From contig JAENRU010000170.1 in assembly GCA_016647705.1 (NCBI GenBank), positions 682,001 to 746,000 on the forward strand: a stretch of 64,000 nt of DNA, given 5' to 3'. The notes under the pieces were generated by a model. The model made no database searches and was not told where the DNA came from. It saw only the letters and a program-made list of their open reading frames with translations. The stretch comes from Eucommia ulmoides. Taxonomy: Eukaryota > Streptophyta > Magnoliopsida > Garryales > Eucommiaceae. Made by a program: the position numbers and the translations under genes. How positions within the stretch are numbered: position 1 is the first letter of the stretch; every line of letters begins with the position of its first letter. Positions 1-10,904 of this stretch are shown here, piece by piece.

Positions 1-1098
1 AGTTTCAGGCTTTCAATTTTGTGAGATTCATCAGTCATATTTTTTAAAGTCAGCAACTATGTTTTTGTGGTTAAACAAGCATATGCTCCTCATAGTTCTC
101 TTTAACAAATATATAACACGAGCATGATGTATCTTCAAGTATCTGCTTCACTACATTATTTTGTTAGAGTTGGTGACCTTCCATCTTTTAGAAGTCTTGA
201 CCTTGACTTGTTTCACCGAGAAATTTTTGGAGATGTGTTTTTTCTCTATAAATTTTGGAGTGCTGCCACTATATGTATATTGTATGGGTGTGCATATGTA
301 CTACTGATTTCCTTTGTGAGATTTTGGTGCATGATTCATCTGCCTGATGAGTATCTATCATCGCTCATAGATTTTTTTTTTTTTTTTGATTTATAAATAT
401 GAGGTACAGAGAACACAACATTTGTTTTGAAGTACTAATACCATCCTCGTTTAAGTTTGTTGAAAAAATTGTCTCAATTTTTTTGTCTCAATTTGTTTTT
501 TTCCTCTTCAAACTGTTACCTTTTCCCCTAAGTGCCTGCCTTTTTTTTTTCCTTCCTCTGCTATGTTAACTGGCCCACTCTTTAAGTTCCATTTTTGTTG
601 CACCAGATGAATAATCTACTTGGGTCTAGACAACCTTTTTTATTCACTAAAGGTCTATTTGATAACACTGAAAATTAAGTACTGAAAACTTTTAAGTGCT
701 GAACTTGTAAGTGTTGAATATATTAAGTATTTACTTTTTAAGTACTTAGAACTTTATCTTTGTACAAATTTATGTCCTTAAAATAATTTTCATAATTTTC
801 TTTTTTCTAAAATATTCTCTCTATTTTTCTCAATTTAGTACTTTTTCTATCTATAGTATTGATATTGAATGGTGGTTGTAGTGCATAGATGTTTAATGGT
901 TTTAAGTGAGAAGTGCTAAAAGAATAAGTGAGTTGATCACTTAAAATTTTGAACAATTTTTAACTGATACTTATAATTTAAGTGGTTGCTTGATTTTGAT
1001 CAAAAACATTCAATTTGACAAGTGCTTAATGCATTCAGTTGTAAGTGTTGAATTGTGTTATCAAACATGCTCTAATTTCGTGTTTGCCTATTGTGTAG
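1..1098 (+). other. Intron of the ZFC3H1-like gene
   Basis: AT- and T-rich sequence with no convincing exon, ending at the acceptor TTGTGTAG just before 1099. It holds one MITE (651-1072). The small reading frame at 124-396 has no recognisable protein and is regarded as chance. Confidence 0.6.
651..1072. mobile_element. Harbinger/Tourist-like MITE in intron
   Basis: The ends are inverted repeats: left GGTCTATTTGATAACAC and right GTGTTATCAAACATGC. They are flanked on both sides by TAA (648-650 and 1073-1075), the 3-bp target duplication typical of PIF/Harbinger elements. The 422-bp body is AT-rich, has no coding capacity and contains several AAGTGCTGAA/AAGTGTTGAA-like repeats near each end. 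It lies wholly inside an intron. Confidence 0.75.
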
Positions 1099-3905
1099 TC
1101 TCGACTTAATTCAAACGTGGATGATGATGAGCATTCACTGGAAATGGCTTTACTCTCCATCAACCAAAAGGTTAAAAAACAGAAGAGTCAGATGGAGGTA
1201 ATATGATTTGCATATTAAATATCAGCGTGTTGGGATAATTATGTCCAGAATCATGATCCTATCATTCTTGAATATACAGGCTATCAATGTGCTTGTGCAA
1301 GCTCTTGAAGCATGCCCAACATCTGTAGTTCTATGGATTGTTTATTTGCACATTTACTATAGCAAGCAGAAGTCAGTTGGGAAGGACGACTTATTCCAGT
1401 CTGCGGTATGTTACTTTATATGCTTTAACTACTTGCATGCTGATGGGGAACCATTCATTAATTTTTGGATCTTTCTCCATTAATGTTTCTTTGGTGAATT
1501 CTGGACACTGATAATGGTATACCTTGTCTGTCTAGTAATATTTCGCTTTTTTTTCTTTTTTTTTTTCACTTCTGAATTTGATGTCTGTTCATTTGCGTAC
1601 TTGTGGTCCTATTCACTTGTTGCCACACTGTTTTAAGGCGAATAATTTATCATGGTATCATTGCTGCATAATTCCCTTTTTTTCTTATGTTTTTTTTTTT
1701 GATTTATTTAATGGTCCTTTGGAAACAACCTCTCTGTATATAGGGGTAAGGTTGCGTACACTTAACCCTTCCCAAATCTTGCAACGGCGGGAGCCTTCAT
1801 GCACTGCCTTTTTTTTATTTAATGGTCTGTTGGCTTGATTTGGTATTCTTTAATTGGTTAACAAGACCTTCTTGAAACTAGGTGTTGTTCAACCTGCATC
1901 TAATGTGTAGGGAGGTTTTTTTTGCATCTTTTCAAAAAATAATAGAAATTGTATACAGTGATGTGAAAAGGGAATGGTCTTTTGGTTTTTCTTCCATGCA
2001 ATGCTGTCTTTTCCCTTTTTCTACTTGAATTTTCATGCTTCCATTTGAATTAGGGGTTTTGACACTTTCTGCCCCTGAAGTTTGACCATTATCTCACTTT
2101 GGTTCCCATAAAACCCTTTGAATTATTAAATGAGATAGTAGTCACACTTCAAGGGTATGAAGTATAAAAAACCATTTGAATTATAAAATGAATCTTTGGT
2201 AGTTTATTTTGTTTTCCAGGTAGAACAAAATGAAGGATCTTATGAACTCTGGCTTCTATATATCAACAGTCGAATGCAATTCGATGATCGATTGGCTGCA
2301 TACGAATCTGCACTCTCATCCCTTTGCTACTCTTCATCTGCTTCAGACAGGGACAGAGCTCATGACAGTGAATGCATACTGGACCTTTTTTTGGAGATGA
2401 TGAATTTTCTATGCATTTCTGGGAATTACGGGAAGGCCATTGAGAAAATTCATGCACTTTTCCCCTCTTCAAAGAAATCAGACAATCCCAGTCATCGGTT
2501 TCTTCCTGATATCCTTACTTCTCTATCCGTAAGTCATAAATCTATACTCTGGATCTGTTGTGTGTACTTGGTTGTCTACAGGAAACTCCCTGACAGCATA
2601 GTGCAACAATTTGAGTGTCAGAAGGAACTCCCTTATTTGGTATGGTCTTCTTCTTATAGTTTAACTGATGATGAGAAGCTCAAGGCAGTTTCACTCATGG
2701 AAATGTCAGTTGATTCTCTAGGGTGGTTTATTAACAGTGAATTGAATCAAAGTGAAGATGCACTAAAAGCAATCCGTGTGTTTGCTATCAACCACATCGG
2801 GTTTATATCGGTTATTGAAGGATTTGAATGTGGTAGAAATTTGTTGGAGAAATACAAGAAAATGCACCCGTTTTGCGTAGAACTCGTTTTGATGTTTGCA
2901 AGGATGCAAGAACAAGATTCGATCGATTCATGTTTCGCGGTTTTTGAAGAGGCTATTAGTAATTGGTTTCAAGAAGCAGCTACTGGAGTTGACTGCATTT
3001 GGAACCAATATGCTGAAGTTGCGCTCAAAAATGGAAAATTTGATTTGGCAAAAGAATTAATTGGTAGATGGTATGATTCTCGAAATGGCGATTCTGTTTC
3101 TAGTGAAATCGATGGTGTTTTTGGGCTAATCAATCTCTCTCTACATAAACTGCTGCTGCAAAATGATAGGCTCAAAGGCCGTTTAGCCCTTGACAGGGCG
3201 TTAGTGAAGGCTGCTGACGTTGAGGATTATTATAAACATTGTCTGAGGGAACATGCCATGTTTTTGGTTACAGATGGTTTACAATTTACAAAGGATGCTC
3301 CAATGAGTGCAATAATGGATGTTCTAAAATTTTACCTTGTCGATTCTCGGGCTTCAGAACCGTTGTCCAGGAAGTTCATGCAAAGCATAAAAAGCCCAAG
3401 AATCAGGCAACAGGTTAGCAACTTGTTTGCTCTCGTTTCGTTGGATTTCTCTCGTGTAAACTTGGTTCTTGAATCGTGGTTTGGCTCAAGTCTATTACCC
3501 AAAAAGCCTTCCAAACTATCTGAACTAGTGGATTTTGTTGAAGCTGTAATGGAGGTTGTGCCGTCCAATTATCAGCTAGCGATTTCTACTTGCAAGCTTG
3601 TAAGCAAAAACCCTAGCTCTACACCCTCTCGCAACAGTATCTCTTTCTGGGCAAGCTCTGTTTTGGTAAATTCACTCTTCCAGGCTGTGCCTATAGCTCC
3701 AGAGTATGTGTGGGTAGAAGCTGCAACTGTTTTGCATGAGCTAACGGACATCCAATCTATCTCCAAGAGTTTTTACAGAAGGGCATTGTCGGTATATCCG
3801 TTCTCTATCAAGCTATGGGAATCATACATCAACTTTTCCAGAGTTTCGGGGTGTGAAAATTCAGTTATTGAAGCGGCAAAAGAAAGGGGAATTGTTCTTG
3901 GCTAA
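1099..3905 (+). CDS. ZFC3H1-like protein, C-terminal exons (5' part outside window)
   Basis: Three in-phase exons are visible: 1099-1197, 1280-1405 and 2220-3905 (stop TAA 3903-3905), each bounded by AG acceptors and GT donors, giving the last 636 residues. The protein is a helical, HAT/TPR-like repeat region rich in W-x-x-Y motifs such as SYELWLLYINSRMQF and ILWICCVYLVVYRKLPDSIV. From memory this matches the plant homologue of ZFC3H1 (Arabidopsis At2g39580 type), the zinc-finger scaffold that links the MTR4 helicase to the nuclear exosome and polyadenylated-RNA decay. The CCCH finger itself is not in the visible part. The final exon is long (561 codons) and uninterrupted, so the gene looks alive. 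The start codon lies left of the window; an ORF reading could begin at 2196, but the acceptor at 2219 and homology across the junction show that 2196-2219 is intron. Confidence 0.85.
1717..1813 (+). mobile_element. SINE fragment with 14-bp target duplication, in intron
   Basis: The 97-bp insert carries the 3' body seen in Au/TS-like plant SINEs (GGAAACAACCTCTCT, GGGGTAAGG..GCGTACA, GGGAGCC..CATGCACTG) followed by a T tract. It is flanked by perfect 14-bp direct repeats TTTATTTAATGGTC at 1703-1716 and 1814-1827. The tRNA-like 5' head is missing, so the copy is 5'-truncated. It sits in the intron between exons 1280-1405 and 2220-3905. Confidence 0.8.
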
Positions 3906-3974
3906 TGTTCGAAGTATGTGAAGAACTATTTTAGTGCTTAAAAATCGATTTTTTTTTTCTTTTTCTTCTCTGAT

Positions 3975-4324
3975 AGGCTAAATCACAGTTTGCACCCATG
4001 ATGTTTGAATGTGATCAAAATATGTCCTTATTGTTTTAGTTTTCACAATGTCTCTGGAGGTTTTATTTTGTCTCTAATTGGTCTAATTGACAAATTTTGG
4101 CCAACTTAATTGGCAGAGTAATATGTGCATCATATTTGTGGAAAATTATTTGGGAAAGAAATCAACACGTGATGCGCGTTCCTGCTATTAAGATGGTCGA
4201 AATGAGTCAATTAGACCTATTAGAGGCAAAATTCAAACTTGGAGTACATTATGAAAATCGAAATATTAAGGGGGACAGTGTGATTGAACTCAAAATTTCA
4301 TGGGTGCATAGTGTGATTTAGCCT
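3975..4324. mobile_element. MITE just downstream of the ZFC3H1-like stop codon
   Basis: The sequence begins AGGCTAAATCACA and ends with its exact reverse complement TGTGATTTAGCCT; the inverted similarity extends further inwards (TTTGCACCCATGA against TCATGGGTGCATA). No coding capacity. It starts 70 bases after the stop codon, so it may lie in the 3' UTR or supply the 3' end. The target duplication is not clear (TTCTCTGAT against TTCTAATAT). Superfamily not decided. Confidence 0.6.
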
Positions 4325-4469
4325 TTCTAATATTTTTGCATGAAATTTTGCGGTTTCAAGTATAGGTGAAATTTGAAATGTATGCAGGTTGATTTTTAGG
4401 TCAGATAGGAACAAATGAAATTTTTTGTTGTTTTTATGTAATTTTTTTTTGGCTTATATGGAATTAGTT
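4320..4469 (+). repeat. Dispersed repeat, partner of 62003-62150
   Basis: The stretch from TTAGCCTTTCTAATATTTT to TATGGAATTAGTTA matches 62003-62150 along about 150 bases with scattered differences, in the same orientation, 57.7 kb away. The identity of the repeat is unknown; it may belong to the duplicated block or to a larger dispersed element. Confidence 0.6.
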
Positions 4470-4645
4470 AGGGCCCGTTTGGTAACCGTTTCGTGTCCAT
4501 CCCATGCACTGGAATGTGAATGGAATGAGATGAGATGTGGATTTTGTTTTCTTTTTGAGAATAGAAGGGCGTTTGGTATTGACAATTCTTTTTTTAGATC
4601 CGGAAATAGAATTGTGTTTGGTAACAATTTTATCATAGAAATCAA
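4470..4645. mobile_element. Partial Harbinger-like MITE (same family as 10246-10651)
   Basis: It begins GGGCCCGTTTGGTAACCGTT after TTA and aligns in inverted orientation with the right half of the MITE at 10246-10651, including the internal motif TGTTTGGTAACAATTTTATC. The other half and its terminal repeat are missing: the sequence runs straight into the middle of a SIRE LTR at about 4650, so a deletion seems to have removed the far half of the MITE together with the start of the LTR. Confidence 0.6.
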
Positions 4646-4654
4646 GAACAAACC

Positions 4655-5219
4655 AGTTACTATTTTCTCTTGAAAATAGTTATGCTCGATTTTTCCTGAT
4701 TAGAATTAAACTTGAGTGAATTGTAACGATTCTATTCTTACCAGTTAAAAGGATACTCAGCGTGATTTGTGAGGTTCGATTCTTAGCCTAGTAAACGAAT
4801 TAGGTTAGTCTTTAACCTGCAAAAAGATAAGGCTCTTCCTTAGCCTGTGAAAAGAGAATTGTAAAGGTTGATTCTGAGCTTGTGAAAAGAATCATTTTAA
4901 GAGTTTGGTTTCTACTTATTAAAGGGATTAAGTGGTTTAGTGGGTGCGAATCTCTGTGGGACTCAGAGGACTAGATTAGCCAAGAGTAGTTTGGTGAATC
5001 AGGATATATCTTTGTGTGCTGTATTTTTACTTTATCTATGTTTTGCTGTTTGGGTATACTCTTAGATTTAGTAACACTTATCCGCTGCATTATAAAGATA
5101 ATAATCGATTTAAAATAAATTGATTATTTGATTATTTAAGTGTTGAAAAGATTAAAATTTGTTTAAATTTTTATAATTATCAAATTCACTCTCCTTTTTG
5201 GTAGTTCGCTGGGCCAATA
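4655..5219 (+). repeat. SIRE 5' LTR, 3' part only
   Basis: About 565 bases align with 17577-18139, the last part of the 3' LTR, sharing GTGGGACTCAGAGGA, TTAGCCAAGA and the GGGCC-A-A end. The LTR start (TGTTGATCCT) is absent. Followed directly by a primer-site-like sequence. Confidence 0.85.
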
Positions 5220-5307
5220 ATTGACATCAGAGCTGGTTTAACTCGATACACTAGTTAACAAAGATCACATGGCGCATCCGATAGGCACACTAGGTGATGG
5301 ATAGTTT

Positions 5308-6383
5308 ATGCACCGACCACCTTTGTTTGCAGGTGAAAATTATGCATTCTGGAAGGATAAAATGATTGCATTTCTTCAGACCACAAATTATGATGTGTGG
5401 CTAGCGATTGAGGATGATCCATTTGCCCCTATGGAAAATGGAGTTGCCAAGAAGAAAGAGCAACTGACTACTTCTGACAAACAAAAGCTTTCTATAAATT
5501 CTCAAGCTATTAGCATTTTGTTTTGCTCTTTAGATGCTAACGAACATTCCAGGGTCTTAAGCTGTGCGTCGGCAAAAGAAATGTGGGATAAATTGCAAAT
5601 CATCTACGAAGGGACTAGTCAGGTGAAATAGTAAAAAATTAACGCCCTAATCCGTCAATTCGAATTATTCAGAATGGGTGAAGTAGAATCGATTCAATAG
5701 ATGTATATATGGTTCAACATTATCTGTAACTATTTGAATCAACTCGGAAAGCTCTACACTACGGAGGATAAATTCCGAAAGATCTTGAGATCGTTAACTA
5801 AAGCGTGGGAGCCGAAGGTGACTACGATTGAGGAAACAAATGATCTCGCTAAGTATGAAATTAATGATCTTATCGACAACCTAATGATGCATGAGACGAC
5901 AATTCGAGGATATGAGAATGACACCAGGAATATAAAAAAGAAGTCCTTGGCAATGAAGGTTCAAAAAAAGGAGAAAGAGGATGACAGTGATGATGTGAGT
6001 CTGACAGTGAATAAGAAAAAGATGTGACACTTATCACGAAGAATTTCAGAAGGATGACTCGACGTACATTTCGGGGAAAGAAGAATTTTAACATGACAAA
6101 TGTGAAATGTTACAACTGTCACAAGACTGGATATTTCCAAACCGATTGCCCTGAACCAAAGAAAGCAAGGAAAAAGAGACAAAAAAGAAAGGAAAAGAAG
6201 AAAGGAAAGAAAAGCATGAAGAAATCAATGAAAGCTACCTGGGATGATTCAGAATCGAGTAGCTCGGAAAAATCAGGAAGTAAAGAATCATCCATACTTG
6301 CTTTGATGGCCACTGGTGATGAGGTACCTAAATATTCAAGTTTTTGTCTTTTAGATTTTGATAATTTATTTGATATTTATTAA
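5308..6383 (+). pseudogene. SIRE copia gag remnant
   Basis: UBN2-type copia gag with the opening word FAGENYAFWKDKM, and a CCHC zinc knuckle CYNCHKTGYFQTDC encoded around 6108-6150, followed by a lysine-rich stretch. The knuckle would bind element RNA in the virus-like particle. Broken fossil coding region. Confidence 0.85.
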
Positions 6384-6831
6384 GAACTTACTCATGATTA
6401 TAAAATCCAGTGTTCTAAAATTAATACCCTTTAAAGTACAATTAACACATTAAATAAGCAAGTGATGAATTATGAATCTGAAAACATTGAATTGAAATCT
6501 AAGATGTCAAATTTACATTCAATAGTTCTCAAATTCACCGGCGGTGAGGACAATTTGAAAATACTTTTGGGAAGTTCATGAGGTATCTTTAATAAAGCAG
6601 ACATTGGGTTTCAGAAAAATCTTAAGCAAAAATATTTTCATAAATTCTTTTATGAAATCAGGGATCTTATTAGATGTTTTAAATGTAATGTTGTGGGGGC
6701 ATACTATTCGTAAATATTTTTCTAAAATATTTAACTGCACACAAGTTTGGGTTCCAAAAGGAACTAAAATTGTCCCGACTAACAAGATTGGACCCACGTA
6801 GACTGGGCACCACTTAGGAACTATTTGAGGT

Positions 6832-7318
6832 TGTAATACCCTGTAAATAGGTATTTTTGAAAATATTATTTTATATAAGTTTAATATTTTTGGGGATTAT
6901 TTTGTAAATTTATGGTATAAATAATATTTAATAATTTTTGGGGTTAAATGTTAATTTTAAATTGATTTTTAAAAGTTTTGGGACTAATGTATTATTTAAA
7001 AAATATACTTTTAAGAATTTTGAGATATAAGTAATATTTTTATTTTTTATTTTAAGAGGGCAATTACGTAAATAAATAAATAAATAAATAGATAGATAAA
7101 ATGGTTTAATTCTCAAGGAAGGAAACCATATGAGACCATATAAATGTGTAGAGCCATATATATCCTACACGTGTGTATGTTGATTATATAGATAATAATG
7201 ATAATAATAGAAACAAGGAATAAATAAGAAAATAAGAGGAATTAGTAAGACATGGGAAGCCGAGGATAGGAATTTGAAATGAAAACATGATTTCATTTTA
7301 GCTTTTTAACTCAAACTG

Positions 7319-7358
<40 letters not shown>

Positions 7359-8839
7359 TAGATAGATAGATAGATAGATAAGAATGTTTTTGAGTATTCT
7401 GGTTCGGATTTTGACTTCGAATTTTAGGTAGAATTTTTAACTATTTCAATATATGTATTTAATTTCCCTATTGTGTGATTTATGTTATTATTGTTGTTGA
7501 ATTTTAACTGTTAAGTTTTATGAAATAATTATGATTATGTGGAAACTATGTGTAATACATGTTTATATGTTTATTTGTTGCATTAAATTAGATACACGTA
7601 TTAAAGGAGTTGGAATTCTACTGAACATTGGCTTACAATCTCACAGTTTTGATTGCAAGGTCAGTAAGAGTGAATTGCGCCGAAAATTATATAGGGATTT
7701 CTATTTGTAATAATTGTAATTATTATTATTTACTATTGTAAAATTTGCTCAATTTTTAATAGATCTCAATTTATTGTTGCAAAATGGACATAAGTTTAAT
7801 TTGTAACATAAGATATCTTTTTTATTGTTCATTATAATATATTCTTAGAAGGAAAAATATAGTGGAACATGGTTGAGATCAGATTCATCTAAAATTTTAG
7901 ATACATACTATTCAGTTTTACAAAATTAATAATTATTGTAAAATATAATATTATTATACTCATCTAAAATTGGCGATTTGAGTATTAATTATTAATTCGA
8001 TAATAATAATTACAATTGTAATATCAATCGATAATTCGATAATTATAATTATCGTCGTATCTATAAAAAAAATTCAGACTTTTAAGAAAATGAAATATTG
8101 GATATTCGGTTTGAGTATAAATTCTTCTTAGGGAAAAACCGAGTAGAAATCGCTCGATAAATCGATAATTAAAAATAATATTAGATTTTATTTATTTTTT
8201 GTTTGTATTATTTTTGTTTATATATTTATGTGAGCATATATATATATATAGGATCAGTAGTCCAGTTGAGCCATGGAATTGCCATATTTAAACTGTTATA
8301 TAATAATTAAACTGTTACACTTAATAACGAGGTATTAAACTATTATATAATTAGAAAAAACGTGGGATTGGAAGGATGAAATCTCTGGAATAATATGGGT
8401 GAGAATGAAATAATTGTAGATATGAAATGAAATGTTGACTAGTACAATTGAATGTCCATTTTGACGTTTTGTAGTCCTGAAGTTTGAAAGGAATTTCGCT
8501 TTGGTCCCTTTGCTAAATAATTGAGTCCAATACCCAAATTTAGTATTAGGCATAACAAATTATAATAAATTAATACGAATTCATAATGAATTGGTCGTTC
8601 GGTTTTATCGATAATTATAATTATTGTCGCTGTTTAATTTAAATTTCTCGGATATGAAATATTGGATATTCAATTTTAGTATTAGTTTTCCAAGGGGAGA
8701 AACCGTGTGGTAGCCCTGAAAAATTGGACCGTTATAGAGTGATATCAGAGCGGAATTTATTTATAAAAGGTGAAATAGTTGGGGTGAAATTCTCTATAGG
8801 AGAAACCAAGTGACGGTCCTGGGAAACCGGGTCGTTACA
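6832..8839 (+). mobile_element. Gypsy-type LTR remnant (family T1) inside SIRE element
   Basis: It starts TGTAATACCC and ends GGTCGTTACA. A nearly full LTR (6832-8736) is followed by GTGATATCAGAGCGG, a methionine-tRNA primer-site-like sequence, and then at once by about 55 bases that repeat the LTR terminus. This is what remains when an element loses nearly all of its interior and second LTR. The same LTR family recurs at 38898-46969 around the LINE. AT-rich, with (TA)n and (GATA)n at 7321-7380. Target duplication not clear (GAGGT against AATGT). A Tekay-like chromovirus is my guess. Confidence 0.75.
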
Positions 8840-8840
8840 A

Positions 8841-10080
8841 ATGTGCTCATTACAGGTTATTCTGAAAGCATCTATAGGTAAGGACAAATGGTTCTTGGAC
8901 AGTGGTTGTTCTCAGCACATGATGGGAGATAAATCAAAATTTACATCTTTGACACCTAAAGATGGAGATTATGTGACATTTGAAGACAACGTTAAGGGTA
9001 AAATTATCGATATAGGTAATATCAGTAATGGTACTACTACTATTAAAGATGTTTTACTAGCTGATGGTCTTAAATATAACTTACTTAGTATAAGTCAACT
9101 ATGTGACAAATGTTATAATATTTTATATGATCATGATAGATGCATAATTAAGAATGTGCACGATAGTAGTATTTTATTTATTGCATCACGTTTTGAGAAT
9201 GTGTATACATGTTCATTTGATGATTTTACTTCTCAAAATTTATCTTGTCTAAGTGCTTTATCTGAAAATAGTTGGTTATGGCATATGAGATTTGGGCATT
9301 CTAGTATGAAATTATTATCTAATTTATCTAAGAAAGGTCTTGTACGTGGCCTATCTGATTTGAAATTTATGAAAGATAAAGTATGTGATGCATGTCAATT
9401 AGTCAAACAATCTAGATCATCATTTAAGAAAAAGATGCACATATTCACGTCTAGATGTCTTGAAATGTTGCATCTTGATTTATTTGGTTCAACCGCTATT
9501 GCTAGTCTAAGAGATAAATTTTATGCATTTGTGATTGTTGATGATTATTCTAGACTTACTTGAGTGTTCTTTCTCACTAAGAAGAGCGAAGTTGCTTATG
9601 TGTTTTCTAAATTTTGTAAACATGTTCAAAATGAGAAGCAATGTTTTATTATTAATATATGTAGTGATAGAGGTAGAGAATTCAAAAATGATGAGGTAAT
9701 AAGTTATTGTGATGAGCATGAATATGCTCACAATTTCTGTACTAAGATTACCACAACAAGATGGTGTTGTGGAAAGGAAGAATAAAACGCTTTTGGAGAT
9801 GGCTAGAACGATGCTAAAAAAAAAAAAATCGTTTACTGACGTATTTCTGAGCCGAAGCAGTAAATACCGCTTGCCACGTGGTAAACAGAGTATTAATTCG
9901 TAGAGGGTTTAACAAAACCTCTCATGAAATCTGGAATGGTAAGACTTTGAACATATCCTATTTCAAAGTTTTTGATGGTAAATGTTTCATTTTGATGCTA
10001 AATCTAACTATGAGATTTTCCTTGGATATGCTACTAACAGTAAAGTTTAGAGAGTTTATAATAAACGTAAATTTGTAGTT
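8841..10080 (+). pseudogene. SIRE protease-integrase region remnant
   Basis: The aspartic protease motif WFLDSGCSQHM opens the segment, followed by the GAG-pre-integrase zinc region (WLWHMRFGHSS, CDACQ) and the integrase core (HLDLFGS, IVDDYSRLT, and a later VVERKNKTLLEMARTML). These are recognisable domains of a copia polyprotein. Fossil with several breaks. Confidence 0.85.
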
Positions 10081-10134
10081 GAGGAGTCTATGGATGTTGT
10101 TTTTGAGAAAGCTGATACATTTTTGTCGAGAAAA

Positions 10135-10294
10135 GTTTTGGATGATGATGATATAGGTAATTTAAGGCCCCGTTTGGTAACCGTTTCCATCTTAGAAATT
10201 TTTATCCCATTTCTGTTTTGGATGATGATGATACAGGTACTTTAAGGCCCTGTTTGGTAACTGTTTCTATCTCAGAAATTTTCATCCCATTCCC
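10135..10294 (+). repeat. 80-bp tandem duplication across a MITE edge
   Basis: The segment starting GTTTTGGATGATGATGATA at 10135 is repeated at 10215 with a few differences. Each copy holds copia coding DNA followed by the first part of a MITE (GGCCCYGTTTGGTAACYGTTT). The duplication therefore happened after the MITE landed, or during its insertion. Confidence 0.8.
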
Positions 10295-10651
10295 AAAAAT
10301 CACCGCCACTGTTCATCCGCCATCTGTCGTTGTCGGCTACCGTCCGCCAGCGGTGGTAGTAGCCATCTTCGGCTGCCCACTGTCGCCGGTCACCTTCGGT
10401 ATCGTTGGCCGCCCACCGTTGCCGCCAGCCGCCGGCCGACCAAAATGAAAAAAAATGTTCTCAATTTTTTTTTTTTTTTTTTTTTTTTAGGATAAAATTG
10501 TTACCAAACGCGATTCTGTTCCCAAAACAAAAAAAAAATATCGTTGCCAAACGCGATTCTACTCCTAAGAAGGAAACAAAATTCTTATCCCATCCTATTC
10601 CATTTCCATTCCACTGTTGGGATAGGAAAAAAATGGTTACCAAACACCACT
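10246..10651. mobile_element. Harbinger-like MITE
   Basis: Starts GGCCCTGTTTGGTAACTG and ends GGTTACCAAACACCACT, imperfect inverted repeats, with TAA on each side (10243-10245 and 10652-10654). The interior has a GC-rich CCGCC-containing stretch, a T tract and repeated ACCAAACGCGATTCT motifs. No transposase. A partial copy of the same family is at 4470-4645. Confidence 0.7.
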
Positions 10652-10904
10652 TAAAGAACCAAAACCAGGGGAATGATATGACAAAGGAACCTTAAAAAGA
10701 GGAGCCTAAAGGAGAGGATTTGGTATTACCATGAGTTATAAAGACAGTATCGGGACATTCGGTAAAAGAAATAATTGGTAATTTCGAAAAAAGGTGTAAG
10801 TACTCGTTCCTCTCTTAGAAATATAATTAATTTTGCTTTTTTTTTTTTTTTTTTCTCAAATTGAGCCTAAAAATGTAAATGAGGTGTTAACTAATTAATC
10901 TTGG

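Noticed and set aside
2196-2219. Start of a 569-residue protein at 2196
   Set aside because: A clear acceptor TTTTCCAG at 2219 and phase-matched upstream exons show that these bases are intron.
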